Shown piece after piece: positions 46,579-58,244 of a DNA stretch of 64,000 nt. A program made the translations under genes and the position numbers. Position 1 is the first letter of the stretch; each line of letters opens with the position of its first letter. The DNA is taken from NCBI GenBank assembly GCA_026913215.1, contig JAPTYK010000001.1, positions 2,604,001-2,668,000 on the forward strand, in the 5' to 3' direction. The notes beneath the pieces are model-generated. The model saw only the letters and a list, made by a program, of their open reading frames with translations. It was not told the DNA's origin and did not search any database. This stretch comes from Streptomyces diastatochromogenes (GTDB taxonomy: Bacteria; Actinomycetota; Actinomycetes; Streptomycetales; Streptomycetaceae).

Positions 46579-46687
46579 GGCGTCCGCGGGCGATTCCTGC
46601 GCGGGTCCTTGACCTGGCAGTTACTTTCGGGCTATCCGTGACACCTTGGAAGTTTCCTTCAACCTTGCACGGCCGGAAGGAGCATCA

Positions 46688-48525
46688 GTGCACCACCGCG
46701 CCCCCGCCCCTCCCGACGCACCCTCCTCACGGTGACCGCCGCGGCCGCCGCGGCGGCCGTCACCGGCGCCCTCGCCCCGCCGCCCACGCGGAGACCGGCG
46801 TCCGGGCCGACCGCCGGGCCGACGACCCGAAGCTCCGGCGGATCATCGACCGGATGTCGCTGGAGGAGAAGGTCGGCCAGCTCTTCGTGATGCGGGTCTA
46901 CGGCCACTCCGCCACCGCCCCCGACCAGGCCGACATCGACGCCAACCTCGCGGAGATCGGCGTCCGCACCGCCGCCGAGCTGGTCGAGCGCTACCACGTC
47001 GGCGGGATCATCTACTTCTCCTGGGCCCACAACACCCGCGACCCGCAGCAGATCGCCGAGCTCTCCAACGGCATCCAGCAGGCCGCGCTGGCCCGGTCCA
47101 CCCCCGTCCCGGTGCTCATCTCCACCGACCAGGAGCACGGCATCGTCTGCCGGGTCGGCAAGCCCGCCACCCTGCTGCCCGGGGCGATGGCCCTCGGCGC
47201 CGGGGGTTCGCACGCGGACGCCCGCAAGGCCGCGCAGATCGCGGGCGAGGAGCTCGCCGCCATCGGCATCCGGCAGAACTACGCCCCGGTCGCCGACGTG
47301 AACGTCAACCCGGCCAACCCCGTCATCGGCGTCCGCTCCTTCGGCTCCGACCCGCAGGCCGTCGCCGGCCTCGTCGCCGCCCAGGTCAAGGGCTACCAGC
47401 AGGCCGGGATCGCGGCCACCTCCAAGCACTTCCCCGGCCACGGCGACACCGCCGTCGACAGCCACTACGGCCTGCCGACGATCACCCACACCCGGGAGCA
47501 GTGGGCGGAGCTCGACGCGCCCCCGTTCCGGGCGGCGATCGACGCCGGGATCGACTCGATCATGACCGCGCACATCGTGGTCCCCGCGCTCGACCCCAGC
47601 GAGGACCCGGCGACGCTCTCCGGCCCATCCTCACCGGCATCCTCCGCGAACAGCTCGGCTACGACGGCGTGGTGGTCACCGACTCCCTCGGCATGGAGGG
47701 CGTCCGCACCAAGTACGGGGACGAGCGCGTCCCCGTCCTCGCCCTCAGGGCCGGGGTCGACCAGCTGCTCAACCCGCCCAGGCTCGACGTCGCCTGGAAC
47801 GCGGTCCTGGCGGCGGTCCGGTCGGGCGAGCTGACCGAGGCCCGGCTCGACGAATCGATCCTGCGCATCCTGCGGCTCAAGGCCAAACTGGGCCTCTTCC
47901 GTCAGGTGTACGCCACGCGGGCGGGCGTCGAGCGCGTCGTCGGCACCGAGTCCCACCTCGCCCACGCCGACCGCATCGCCGAGGCGACGACCACCCTGCT
48001 GCTCAACGAGGACGGCTTCCTGCCGCTGAGCCCGGCGACCCACCGCTCGGTCCTCGTCGTCGGCGCCGACCCGGCTTCCCCGTCCGGTACGACGGGCCCG
48101 CCGACGACGACGCTCGCGACGGCCCTCACGGAGCTGGGCTTCGGCGCGACGGCGCTCTCCACCGGGATCACGCCGACGGCGGCGAAGATCGAGGAGGCGG
48201 TGGCGGCGGCGGCCGGCAAGGACGTGGTGCTCGTCGGCACGTACAACGTCTCCGCGACCAGTCCGCAGCGGACGCTGGTCGCGCGGCTCGTCGCGACCGG
48301 GGTGCCGGTGGTGACGGTCGCGATCCGGAACCCGTACGACGTGGCGCGCCTCGGGGGCAGCGGGCGAGTCTGGCGTCCTACTCCTGGACGGACGTCGAAC
48401 TCCGCGCGGCGGTGCGCGTCCTGGCGGGCCGAGCCGCGCCGCGGGGCCGCCTGCCGGTCCCGATCCAGGACGCGTCCGACCCGACGAAGGTCCTGCACCC
48501 GGTGGGGTACGGCTTGTCGTACTGA
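46688..48525 (+). CDS. Glycoside hydrolase family 3, beta-N-acetylhexosaminidase (frameshifted)
   Basis: About 610-aa exported enzyme. Signal with Arg pair RRTLLTVTAAAAAAAVTGAL ending near AHAETG, possibly Tat. The catalytic domain has KVGQLFVMRVYG, FSWAHNTRDPQQIAEL, the NagZ-type motif SKHFPGHGDTAVDSHYGLPT (with its His/Asp dyad) and YDGVVVTDSLGMEGV with the nucleophile Asp. A C-terminal alpha/beta domain follows. Single-base losses lie near 46706, 46785, 47625 and 48365. It would act on peptidoglycan or chitin fragments outside the cell. Confidence 0.9.
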
Positions 48526-48564
48526 CCCCGCCCCGCCGTGGTGGGCGCCAGGGCTTCGGGCCCG

Positions 48565-48603
48565 GACCCGCACCCTCCGGAGCGGCACGCCGGGGTGCGG
48601 GTC
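48565..48603. terminator. Hairpin between GH3 and S37 genes
   Basis: GACCCGCACCC and GGGTGCGGGTC pair over 11 bp around a 17-nt loop. The right arm reaches into the stop codon of the convergent peptidase gene. Confidence 0.7.
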
Positions 48604-50118
48604 AAGGCGCGGAACGCGAGGCGCTGCCGCAGGGCACCGCCCCGGTGGAGCGGTGCCCGGCGGCCGGGGTCACGGGCGCAGGCCGTGCTCGCGTCGCGTC
48701 CTCGTCGACCGTCGCGTCCAGTCGCGCGTCGAACCGCGCCAGCGGCTGCGCCGCCCGCACCGCCGGGGCCGAGACGCCCGCCCAGGCGAGGATGCGGGCG
48801 GTGGCGTTGTCGCGCTCGGCGGGAACGAGGCCGGCGACGTTGGCGCCGTGGTTCATGCCGGGAGCGACGTAGACGAAGCTGTCGCGCGCGCCCTTGTCGA
48901 CGTGGAACTCTCGGAGCCCCAGGGGTCGTTGCCGCCGTAGACGAAGAGCATGTGGTTCGCGTTCTTGCGGACCCAGTCGTCGACGTCGCGCATGACCCAC
49001 GGCTTGAACTTCATGGGGATGGAGCTCGGCACGAAGCTGCTGGCCGGCTGGTAGCCGTAGCGGGTCAGGCCGTTGAGGTGGGGCTGCTTGATGGTGGGCG
49101 AGCCCAGCTCGGTGGCCGCCTGGTAGTAGTACGGCGTGTAGTACTCCAGGCCCTGGTCGGTGTAGGCGGACCAGCCGGAGTACGCGTCGATCGTGTCGTA
49201 GACGACGTCGTCGCTCGCGGTCGCCGCGTCCGGGATCTGGTCGCAGACGTCCTGGCCGTAGTACTGCCAGAAGCCCCACACGAAGTCGAGGACGACGGCC
49301 TCGTACGCCTTGTCGAGCGAGCCGACCGTGTTGAAGGTGGCGCCCTCGGACTCGGCCCAGGCCTTGTACTTCTTCTCCAGCGGCTCGCGGCGGACGAGCG
49401 CCTCGCGCTGCATGTTGTTCAGGCGGTCGCGGCAGTCCTTCGTGCCGACGGTCTCGAAGAACCGGTCGTAGGCCGAGTCCTCCTTGTTGACCACGTCGTT
49501 CGGGGCCACGTACGCGACGACGCCGTCCATGTCGCGCGGGTAGAAGCGCTCGTAGTACGTGGCGGTCATGCCGCCCTTCGAGGCTCCGGTGGACAGCCAC
49601 TTCTGGCCGTAGATCGACTTCAGCGCCGTGAAGATGCGGTGCTGGTCGCTGGCGGCCTGCCAGATGTCCAGCTTCGACCAGTCGGCCGGCGCCGGGCGGG
49701 ACGGCGTGAAGAAGCGGTACTCCATGGAGACCTGGTTGCCGTCGATGATCCGGGTCGGCTCGGTCCGGCTCGGCGTGGTGGAGAGGCCGTAGCCGCTGGT
49801 GCGGAAGACGGTGGGGCGGCTCGTGTCCTTGTGGAGGATCGAGATCCGCTGCTGGAACGTGCCCAGCCACGGCCGCTTGTGGTCGATCGGCTGCTCGTAG
49901 TTGAGGACGAAGTAGCGGTAGCCCGCGTACGGCTTCTCCTCGATCAGGCTCATCCCGGGGATCGCCAGGATGCGGTCCTTGATGTCCGTGCTCGTGCTCT
50001 GCGAGTCGACGACGGCCGTGCTGCCGGTCTCCGTGTCCGCGGCGGTAGCCACACCGGTCGACCCGACGGTGCCTATGAGCACCGAAAGCGACAGCGCCCA
50101 TCTCAGCGACTTGCGCAT
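48602..50118 (-). CDS. Secreted peptidase S37 (prolyl tri/tetrapeptidyl aminopeptidase type, one frameshift)
   Basis: About 505-aa exported serine peptidase of the Streptomyces PS-10/S37 group. Signal: RKSLRWALSLSVLIGTVGST ending near ATAADT. Nucleophile motif: WLSTGASKGGMTATYYERFY; later DFVWGFWQYYGQDVC, MLFVYGGNDPWGS (acid) and VAPGMNHGANVAGL (His). One base is lost near 48915. Such enzymes release short proline-containing peptides from the N-terminus outside the cell. Confidence 0.92.
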
Positions 50119-50217
50119 TCACCCTCCCCTTGGTTCACAACGGTGTCGCGAACCTAGCGGGGACAACGTGGGGACCGCCAGACCCAGTTGGTCCTTACTC
50201 TTGGACTTTCCTGTACA

Positions 50218-50619
50218 TCAGCACAGGATCCAGCCCGTCACCGTCCCCCGGCCCGCCACCGAACCGGCCGCCCGGACGCAGCGGTTGAGCGCGTGGACGG
50301 TCACGGGGCCCGCCTGCCGGTCGGACCGGCCCGACTTCACGACGGCGCGGCCGCCGCGCGGCTGGAGCGAGACGGCCATCTGGCGGCGGGGGCCGGGCCG
50401 CTGGGCGACGGTGACGGCGCAGACGTACTGGCGGGTCCGGTAGAGGCGCAGCTCGCCGGTGGCGAAGGCGATCGTCCGGGTGGGCCGGCCGTGGCAGGCG
50501 CGGCGGCTTCGGCGGTCCCGCCGCCGGGTCCGGGCCCGGGAGGAGGAGCAGGGCGAGGGCGGCGAGGAGCGGGACGAGCACGCGGGCGAGTGCGCGGGCG
50601 TGCCGGTGTCCGTGATCAT
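50218..50619 (-). CDS. Small secreted protein of unknown function (two frameshifts)
   Basis: About 134 aa. GGAGGG is followed by an ATG giving MITDTGTPA; after a frame slip comes the signal helix ARVLVPLLAALALLLLPGPD, then, after a second slip, RTIAFATGELRLYRTRQYVC, AVTVAQRPGPRRQMAVSLQP and ALNRCVRAAGSVAGRGTVTG, ending WILC. Three Cys are in the mature part. I do not recognise a family; small basic secreted proteins of this kind are common in Streptomyces. Confidence 0.6.
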   Translation of the reverse strand: MITDTGTPAHSPACSSRSSPPSPCSSSRARTRRRDRRSRRACHGRPTRTIAFATGELRLYRTRQYVCAVTVAQRPGPRRQMAVSLQPRGGRAVVKSGRSDRQAGPVTVHALNRCVRAAGSVAGRGTVTGWILC

Positions 50620-50696
50620 GCGGTCCCTCCCGGGCGAGTCGTCGTACGGCCGTACGACGCACGAGACCTCGGAATGGTTGCCTCCGCATGGCCCCG

Positions 50697-51049
50697 TCAA
50701 CCGAAGGTCGTCATGACCAGCATCAGGAACACGAACTCCGCGCCGAGCTGCGTCCAGAACGCGGCCCGGCGGACGGTGCCGCGGTCCGCGCCCTGGGCGA
50801 CCGCGAAGGCCACCGCCGCCAGCACCAGGCTCACGACGTACGGGTAGCCCGGGGTCGAGCCGCAGCCTTCCCCGTACTCGATGCAGCGGCCCGCGTTCTC
50901 CGCCATGAGGGCGACGACGCCGGCGAGCACGGCCGCCGGGACGAACAGCCCGGCCGCGATCAGGGAGCGCTTCCGGAGGCGTGCGCCCTCGACGTCCGGC
51001 GGGGTGACGGGGACGGGCGAGGCGGCGCGGGCGCGGGGTCGTGGCTCAT
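50697..51049 (-). CDS. Small three-helix membrane protein (one frameshift)
   Basis: About 117 aa: Pro-rich N-terminus MSHDPAPAP, then helices SLIAAGLFVPAAVLAGVVAL, YPYVVSLVLAAVAFAVAQGA and LGAEFVFLMLVMTTFG. A Cys pair (RCIEYGEGCGS) lies in the loop after helix 1. The frame slips near 50975. No known family recognised. It lies downstream of the double ABC exporter but is separated from it by a strong hairpin. Confidence 0.6.
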
Positions 51050-51077
51050 GTCCCGATTCAAGCCCGCGGGACGGTGG

Positions 51078-51113
51078 CGGGGATCCGCCGGGTACTCACC
51101 CGGCGGATCCCCG
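51078..51113. terminator. Terminator after the ABC exporter gene
   Basis: CGGGGATCCGCCGGG-TACTCA-CCCGGCGGATCCCCG: a 15-bp perfect stem with a 6-nt loop, 28 bp after the exporter stop on the minus strand. Confidence 0.85.
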
Positions 51114-51140
51114 TACTCAGACGCGGTCTCGGACCAAGCC

Positions 51141-54100
51141 TCACACCCGCTCCGGCTCCGGCTCCTCCGCCTCCCCGATGAACGTGTTCCACAGCGTCGC
51201 GTACCGGCCGCCCAGGGCGAGGAGTTCGTCGTGGGTGCCGTCCTCCGCGACCCGGCCGTGGTCCATGACGACCACGCGGTCGGCACGGGCGGCCGTGGTC
51301 AGGCGGTGGGCGACGACGAGGGTCGTGCGGCGGCCCGCGAGGCGGTCGGTGGCCTGGTTGACCTGGGCCTCGGTCGCCAGGTCGAGGGCCGCAGTGGCCT
51401 CGTCCAGGAGCAGGACGTCGGGGTCGACGAGCTCGGCGCGGGCGAGGGCGATCAGCTGGCGCTGTCCGGCGGAGAGGTTGCGGCCGCGCTCGGCGACCGC
51501 GTGGAGGTAGCCGCCGTCGAGCGTGGCGATCATGTCGTGCGCGCCGACCGCGCGGGCCGCCGCCTCCACCTCGGCGTCGGTCGCCTCGGGGCGGCCGTAG
51601 GCGATGGCGTCGCGGATCGTCCCGGCGAAGAGGTACGCCTCCTGGGGGACGACGCCGAGCCGGTGGCGGTACGCGGTGATGTCGAGGTCCCGCAGGTCGG
51701 TGCCGTCGGCGGTGACCCGGCCGCCCGTCGGGTCGTAGAAGCGGGCGACCAGCTTGACCAGGGTGGACTTGCCGGCGCCGGTCTCGCCGACGAAGGCGAC
51801 GGTCTGCCCGGCGGGGATGTGGAGGTCGATGCCCGTCAGTGCCTCTTCCTCGTCGCCGTACGCGAAGGACACGTCCTCGAAGGCGATCTCGCCGCGCAGC
51901 GACAGGACGTCCAGGGGCGCGTCGGCGGCGGCCGTCGACGTCGGCTCCTGGAGGAGCTCCTGCATCCGCTTCAGCGAGACGGCGGCCTGCTGGTAGCCGT
52001 CGAAGACCTGCGAGAGCTGCTGCACGGGGGCGAAGAAGAGGTCGATGTAGAGGAGGTAGGCGACGAGGGCGCCGGTGGTGAGGGTGCCGGCCTCGATGCG
52101 GTTCGCGCCGACGATCATGACGGCGGCGGCCGCGACGGAGGACAGCAGGGTGACGAACGGGAAGTAGACCGATATCAGCCACTGGCCCCGGACGCGCGCC
52201 TCGCGGTAGGAGTCGCTGCGCTCCGCGAAGCGGGCCGCGCCCGAGGTCTCGCGGCGGAAGGCCTGGACGATCCGGAGGCCGGAGACCGACTCCTGGAGGT
52301 CGGCGTTGACGACGCTGATCCGCTCGCGCGCCAGCTCGTACGCCTTCACGCTGGAGCGGCGGAAGTAGTACGTGGCGATCGCGAGGACCGGCAGGGTCGC
52401 GAAGACGACCAGGGCGAGCTGGAGGTCGAGCACGAGCAGCGCGACCATGATCCCGAAGAAGGTGACGACCGAGACGAAGGCGGTGACCAGGCCCGTCTGC
52501 AGGAAGGTCGACAGGGCGTCGACGTCCGTGGTCATCCGGGTCATGATCCGGCCGGTGAGCTCGCGCTCGTAGTAGTCCAGGCCGAGCCGCTGGAGCTGGG
52601 CGAAGATCTTCAGGCGCAGCGCGTACAGGACCCGCTCGCCGGTGCGGCCGGTCATCCGGGTCTCGGCGGTCTGCGCGACCCACTGCACGAGGACGGTGAC
52701 CAGGGCGAGCGCGGAGGCCGCCCAGACGGCGCCGATCGCGAGCCGGTTCACGCCCTCGTCGATGCCGTGCCGGATCAGGACCGGGAGCAGCAGGCCCGCG
52801 CCCGCGTCGAGGGCGACCAGGGCGAGGCTGATGAGCAGCGGGACGCCGAAGCCGCGGAGCAGCCGGCGCAGGCCGTACGCGTCCTCGGGGCCACGGCCCT
52901 GGCCTCGTCGATGTCGGGGGTGTCGTCGGCGGGCGGGAGGGCCGCGACGGCGGCGAGGAGTTCGGGGTGGCGCCGGGCGCGGGGCCTCGCGGCCGGCGGT
53001 CTCGTCCCGTACCCACAGGGTGGGGGTGATGCCCCGCTCGGCGTCGAACTCGGCGTCCAGCTCGGCCCGCAGCGTGCGGTCCTCGGGCGGCTCGGGCGGG
53101 GTGAGGTGGCCTGGCGAGACGGCGCCGAGCTCCTCGGGGTCGGTGAGGAGGCGGCGGAAGAGCGGGGAGCGCGCCTCCAGCTCGGCGTGGGTGCCGACGT
53201 CGGCGAGGCGGCCGTCCTCCAGGACGGCGATGCGGTCGGCGAGGCCGAGGGTGGAGCGGCGGTGGGCGATGAGCAGGGTCGTACGGCCCGCCATCACCGA
53301 CTTCAGGGCCTCGTGGATCTCGTGCTCGACCTTGGCGTCGACGGCGGAGGTGGCGTCGTCGAGGAGGAGCAGCCGGGGGTCGGTGAGGATGGCGCGGGCG
53401 AGGGCGACGCGCTGGCGCTGGCCGCCGGAGAGGGTGAGGCCGTGCTCGCCGACCTTGGTGTCGTAGCCGTCCGGGAGCTCGGCGATGAAACGGTCCGCCT
53501 GGGCGGCGCGGGCGGCGGTCTCGATCTGCTCGCGGGTGGCGTCGGGGACGCCGTACGCGATGTTCGCGGCGACCGTGTCGGAGAAGAGGAAGGAGTCCTC
53601 GGGGACGAGGCCGACGGCGGCGCGCAGGGAGTCGAGGGTGAGCTCGCGGACGTCGTGGCCGCCGACGAGGACGGCGCCGTGGGTGACGTCGTAGAAGCGG
53701 GGCAGGAGGAGCGAGACGGTGGACTTGCCGGAGCCGGAGGCGCCGACGACGGCGACGGTCTCGCCGGGCCGGATCTCCAGCGAGAAGCCGTCCAGGACCG
53801 GCCGGCCGTCCTCGTACGCGAAGGACACGTCGTCGAACTCGACGGTGGCGGGCGCGTCGGCGGGCAGCTCCTTGGTCCCGTCCTCGATGACCGGCCGGGT
53901 GTCGATGAGGTCGTAGACCCGCTCGACGCCGGCGCGGGCCTGCTGGCCGACGGTGAGGACCATGGCGAGCATGCGGACCGGGCCGACGAGGGACGCCAGG
54001 TAGGAGGAGAAGGCGACGAAGGTGCCGAGGGTGATCTGGTGGCGGTAGGCGAGCCAGCCGCCGAGCGCGAGGACGGCGACCTGGCCGAGGGCGGGGACGG

Positions 54101-54859
54101 CCTGGAGCGCCGGGGTGTACTTCGAGTTCAGCCGGATGGTCCGCAGGCGCCCCGCGAACAGCTTCCGCCCGGCCTCGCGGATCTTGCCGGTCTCCTGGTC
54201 CTCCTGGCCGAAGCCCTTCACGACCCGGACGCCGGTCACGGCCCCGTCCACGACCCCGGCGACGACGGCGGCCTGCTGCTGGGCGTGCCAGGTGGCGGGG
54301 TGGAGGCGGGTGCGGCTGCGCTTGGCGATCCACCAGAGGGCGGGGGCCACGGCGAGCGCGACGAGGGTGAGGGGATCGACAGCCAGGCCATGACGGCCAG
54401 CGAGATGAGGAACAGCAGCACGTTCCCGATGGTCATCGGGAGCATGAACAGCAGGCCCTGGATCAGCTGGAGGTCACTGGTGGCCCGCCCGACGACCTGC
54501 CCGGTCGACAGCTCGTCCTGCCGCCGCCCGTCGAGCCGGGTGACGGTCGCGTACATGTCGATGCGCAGGTCGTGCTGGACGTCGAGCGCGAGGCGTCCGC
54601 CGTAGTAGCGGCGGACGTAGGTGAGGACGTACACGAGGACGGCCGCGCCGATGAGCAGCCCCGTCCAGACCCCGAGCGACCGGGTCTTCGCCCCGATGAC
54701 GTCGTCGATGATCACCTTGGTGACGAGCGGCACCAGCGCCAGCACGGCCATGCCGGCCAGCGACGACCCGAGCGCGAGCAGCGTGTTCGCCTTGTACCGC
54801 CACGCGTACCCCGCCAGCCTGCGCGCCCAGCCCCGCTGTTTCTCCCCGACCGCCGCCAC
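51141..54859 (-). CDS. Double ABC exporter: two permease-ATPase halves in one chain (frameshifted)
   Basis: About 1240 aa made of two TMD-NBD units. First: six helices from TLLALGSSLAGMAVLALVPL, Walker A VVGASGSGKSTVS, signature LTLSGGQRQRVALA, Walker B LLLLDDATSAVD. Linker with acidic and Pro/Arg-rich parts. Second: helices from VPLLISLALVALDAGAGLLL, Walker A FVGETGAGKSTLV, signature RNLSAGQRQLIALA, Walker B LLLDEATAALD. The first Walker B ends in DD instead of DE, so one site may be degenerate. Frame slips near 54375 and in the linker near 52970 and 52895. Multidrug or lipid exporter type; substrate unknown. Confidence 0.93.
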
Positions 54860-54989
54860 GAGTCGCCTCCCGTTCGTCCTGCTCTACCGGAAGGCCCAAC
54901 ACGGCCGACGTGGGATTTCATCCCGCCGCAACAATTCCCGCCGGAGCGGGTAGGAGGTTCCTGGCGGAGTCGAGCGGAAGGGGAGGTCC

Positions 54990-55359
54990 GTGGGGAAGGT
55001 CGAGGACGGGAAGCCGTATCAGTGGGGCGGCTGTACGCGGCGCTGCGGGCGGTGCGGGGCTGGCGTCGGCGGGGCGGGTGGTGGCGGCGACGCAGCGGGA
55101 GCTGGAGGACACGGCGAGCCGGCCGCGGTCGGCGTTCGAGAGCTTCCTGCGGACCGCGGGGCTCGACGTCTTCGCGGCCCGGCAGCGGGGCGGGGCCGTC
55201 GCCGAGGCGGCGGCGGTGGCCTTCGCCGACGTGGCGCGGCTGATACCGCCGCGGAGCATGGACCGCAAGAACGTCACACCCGAGGCGGAACACTTCCGCC
55301 TCGGGTACGAGGCCCAGCACGCCGAGTACCGGAAGGCCTGGGAGGGGCTGGTCGACTGA
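54990..55359 (+). CDS. Small protein of unknown function (frame-disrupted)
   Basis: A GTG at 54990 gives VGKVEDGKPYQW, then, across two slips, GRLYAALRAVRG and LASAGRVVAATQRELEDTAS, RPRSAFESFLRTAGLDVFAA, RQRGGAVAEAAAVAFADVAR, ending EYRKAWEGLVD. About 118 aa, helical, no signal peptide, no membrane helix. I do not recognise the family. It is divergent from the ABC exporter and convergent with the TPP enzyme. Confidence 0.5.
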
Positions 55360-55362
55360 GCG

Positions 55363-55386
55363 GGGAGGGCCCGTGCGGGCCCTCCC
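55363..55386. terminator. Bidirectional terminator
   Basis: GGGAGGGCCCG-TG-CGGGCCCTCCC, an 11-bp stem with a 2-nt loop between convergent genes. Confidence 0.8.
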
Positions 55387-55387
55387 G

Positions 55388-57066
55388 TCACAGGTGCGTC
55401 GGCTCGAACATCCGCAGGAGGGCCGGGAGGACGACGACCGAGGGGCCCGGGGTGGCGAGGGCCTTCGTGAGGTCGGACGTCAGGGACTCCGGGGTGGTGA
55501 GGGTGGCCGGGACGCCGAAGGACTCGGCCAGGGCGACGAAGTCCGGGCGGGTGAGCTCGGTGGCCGTGGCCTCGCCGAAGGCGCCCGTCATGTACTCCCG
55601 CAGGATCCCGTAGCCGCCGTCGTCGACGATCAGCCAGGTCACGTCCAGGCCGTACTGCTTCGCCGTCGCCAGCTCCGCGATCGAGTACATCGCGCCGCCG
55701 TCGCCGGAGACCGCCAGGACCGGCTGCGAGGGTCGGCGGCGGCCGCGCCGAGCGCGGCCGGGAAGCCGTAGCCGAGGCCGCCGGCGCCCTGGGCGGAGTG
55801 CATCGTGTTCGGGTGCCGCGCGTCGAAGGCCGACCACGCCCAGTACGCCAGGATCGTCATGTCCCAGAAGCTCGGCGCCCGGTCCGGGAGGGCCTCGCGG
55901 ACCGACGCCACGATCCGCTGCTCCAGGCCGAGGTCCTGCGCCGCGATCCGGTCCCGGACCTTCGTGAGGACGGCCGAGACCCGCTCCGGGGCCGCCGGGT
56001 CCGTACGGGTCTCGACGGTCTCCAGGAGCGCCTGGAGCGCGAGGCGGGCGTCCGCGTGGATGCCGAGCGCCGGGTGGTTGGACTCCAGCTTGCCCGCGTC
56101 GGCCTCGATCTGGATCACCCGGCCGCGCGGGGCGAACGTGTGTAGTTCGAGGACAGCTCGCCGAGGCCCGAGCCGATGACGAGGAGGACGTCGGCGTCCT
56201 CCAGGAAGTCCGTGGTGTGCCGGTCCTCCAGCCAGGACTGGAGCGAGAGCGGGTGCTCCCAGGGGAAGGCGCCCTTGCCGCCGAAGGTGGTGACGACGGG
56301 CGCGTCGATCTTCTCGGCGAGCGCGAGGAGCTTGCCGGAGGCGTCGGCGCGGACGACGCCGCCGCCCGCGATGATCGCGGGCCGCTCGGCGTGGGCCAGG
56401 AGGTGCGCGGCGACCGCCGTCAGCTCGGGGCGCGGGACGACCTCCTCGGGCGTCGCGTCCATGGCCGTGACCACGGGCAGGGTCGTCTCGGCGAGGAGCA
56501 CGTCCTGCGGGATCTCCACCCAGACCGGCCCGTGCGGGGCGGTGAGCGCCGACTCCCAGGCCGCCGCGATCGCGGAGGGGATCTGGGACTGCGTACGGAC
56601 GGTGTGCACGGACTTCACGACGTCGCGGAACGAGGCCTGCTGGTCGCGGAGCTCGTGCAGGTAGCCGTGCCGGCCGCCGCCGAGCCCGGCCGCCGGGATC
56701 TGGCTGCCGATCGCGAGGACGGGGCGGAGGCGGCGGCCGCCTCCTGGAGCGCGGCGAGCGACATGAGCGCGCCGGGGCCGGTGGAGGCAGCAGCGGGGCG
56801 GCCTCGCCGGTGATCCGGCCGTACGCGTCGGCGGCGAAGCCGGCGTTGTTCTCGACGCGCAGTCCGACGTACTTCAGCGTCGAGCGGCGCAGGGCGTCGA
56901 ACATGCCGAGGGCGTGCTGGCCGGGGAGGCCGAAGACCGTCGTGGCGCCGAGGCCGGTGAGGGTCTCGACGACGAGGTCGCCGCCGTTGCGCCCCTCGGG
57001 CGGGTTGAGGGCCGCATCCGTCTGGGCCGCGGTGGGCCGGAGCACGAGGTCGTGGTCGTGGGTCAT
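55388..57066 (-). CDS. TPP-dependent enzyme, acetolactate-synthase-like / AruI-like (frameshifted)
   Basis: About 560 aa in the three-domain TPP-enzyme plan. N-terminal GGDLVVETLTGLGATTVFGL and catalytic Glu in RVENNAGFAADAYGRITGEA; middle domain PAIIAGGGVVRADASG; TPP motif VLAVSGDGGAMYSIAELATA with DDGGYGILREYM. Frame slips lie near 56790, 56145 and 55735. The gene shares its strand and neighbourhood with an agmatinase-type ureohydrolase and a sodium symporter, so 2-ketoarginine decarboxylase (AruI) is a better guess than acetolactate synthase; sequence alone cannot decide. Begins MTHDHDLVLRPTAAQTDAAL. Confidence 0.8.
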
Positions 57067-57191
57067 GGAGCGTTCCCTTCGGGAATGGCGGTCAGGTCGT
57101 GGGCAGGCGTTCCGCAGGGCGGAACGGGCGGGCACGACCCGGCCATCGGGCCGCACCCCACCACGTACCTGAGCCCGCTGCCGCCCAGAGG

Positions 57192-58173
57192 TTACTTCGC
57201 GCCCGCGGCGCGCTCCGCGGCGATCTGGCGGGACATGATCGTCGTCAGTTCGTACGCCGTGTGCGAGGCGGCGACCGCGGTGATCTCGGCGTGGTCGTAG
57301 GCCGGGGCGACCTCGACGACGTCGGCGGAGACCAGGTTGCAGGAGGAGAGGCCGCGGAGGATCTCCAGGAGCTCGCGGGAGGTCATGCCGCCGGCCTCGG
57401 GGGTGCCGGTGCCGGGGGCGTGGGCCGGGTCGAGGCAGTCGATGTCGATGGAGATGTACAGCGGGCGGTCGCCGATGCGCTGGCGCAGCTGGTCGGCGAC
57501 CTCGTCGGCGCCGCGGCGGTAGACGTCGGCGGAGGTGACGATGCCGAAGCCGAGCTTCTCGTCGTCGGTGAGGTCCTGCTTGCCGTAGAGCGGGCCGCGG
57601 GTGCCGACGTGGGAGAGCGCGGAGGTGTCGAGGATGCCCTCCTCGACGGCGCGGCGGAACGGCGTGCCGTGGGTGTACTCGGCGCCGAAGTAGGTGTCCC
57701 AGGTGTCGAGGTGCGCGTCGAAGTGGAGCAGGGCGACGGGGCCGTGCTTCTTGGCGACGGAGCGCAGCAGCGGCAGGGCGATGGTGTGGTCGCCGCCGAG
57801 GGTCATCATGCGGGCGCCGGTGCCGAGGAGGTCGTCGGCGGCGGCCTCGATGGTCTCGACGGCCTCGTTGATGTTGAACGGGTTGGCGGCTATGTCACCG
57901 GCGTCCGCGACCTGCGCGAGGGCGAAGGGGGAGGCGTCCTGCGCGGGGTTGTACGGGCGGAGCAGGCGGGAGGCCTCGCGGATGGCGTTGCCGCCGAAGC
58001 GGGCGCCGGGGCGGTAGGAGACGCCGGTGTCGAAGGGGACGCCGACCACGGCGACGTCGGCGGTGCCGACCTCGTCGAGCGCGGCAGCCGGGCGAACGTC
58101 GCGGGACCGGCGTACCGCGGGATGCGGGACGAGTCGATCGGGCGCGGAAGGCGTTCTGGTCGCTGCTGCTCAT
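57192..58173 (-). CDS. speB: Agmatinase / guanidinobutyrase-type ureohydrolase (two frameshifts)
   Basis: About 327-aa manganese ureohydrolase of the arginase/agmatinase fold. Metal motifs are complete: [52 protein letters not shown]-terminal [11 protein letters not shown] is followed, after slips near 58142 and 58083, by [18 protein letters not shown]. It hydrolyses a guanidino compound (agmatine or 4-guanidinobutyrate) to urea and an amine. The neighbours favour 4-guanidinobutyrate, in which case gbuA would be the better name. Confidence 0.85.
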
Positions 58174-58204
58174 GGTCGGGTCCTCCTGGGTGCTTCTCGG
58201 TGGG

Positions 58205-58229
58205 CCGGGCGTCGGGTCACGACGCCCGG
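58205..58229. terminator. Terminator downstream of the sodium symporter
   Basis: CCGGGCGTCG-GGTCA-CGACGCCCGG, a 10-bp perfect stem with a 5-nt loop, 16 bp after the symporter stop and 32 bp before the ureohydrolase start on the same strand. It may reduce readthrough into the two downstream genes. Confidence 0.75.
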
Positions 58230-58244
58230 GGCGTGGAGCCGCCG

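Noticed and set aside
50688..54605. A 1305-codon plus-strand open frame
   Set aside because: It lies opposite the double ABC exporter, whose motifs are complete; the plus-strand translation has no domain and is a high-GC shadow.
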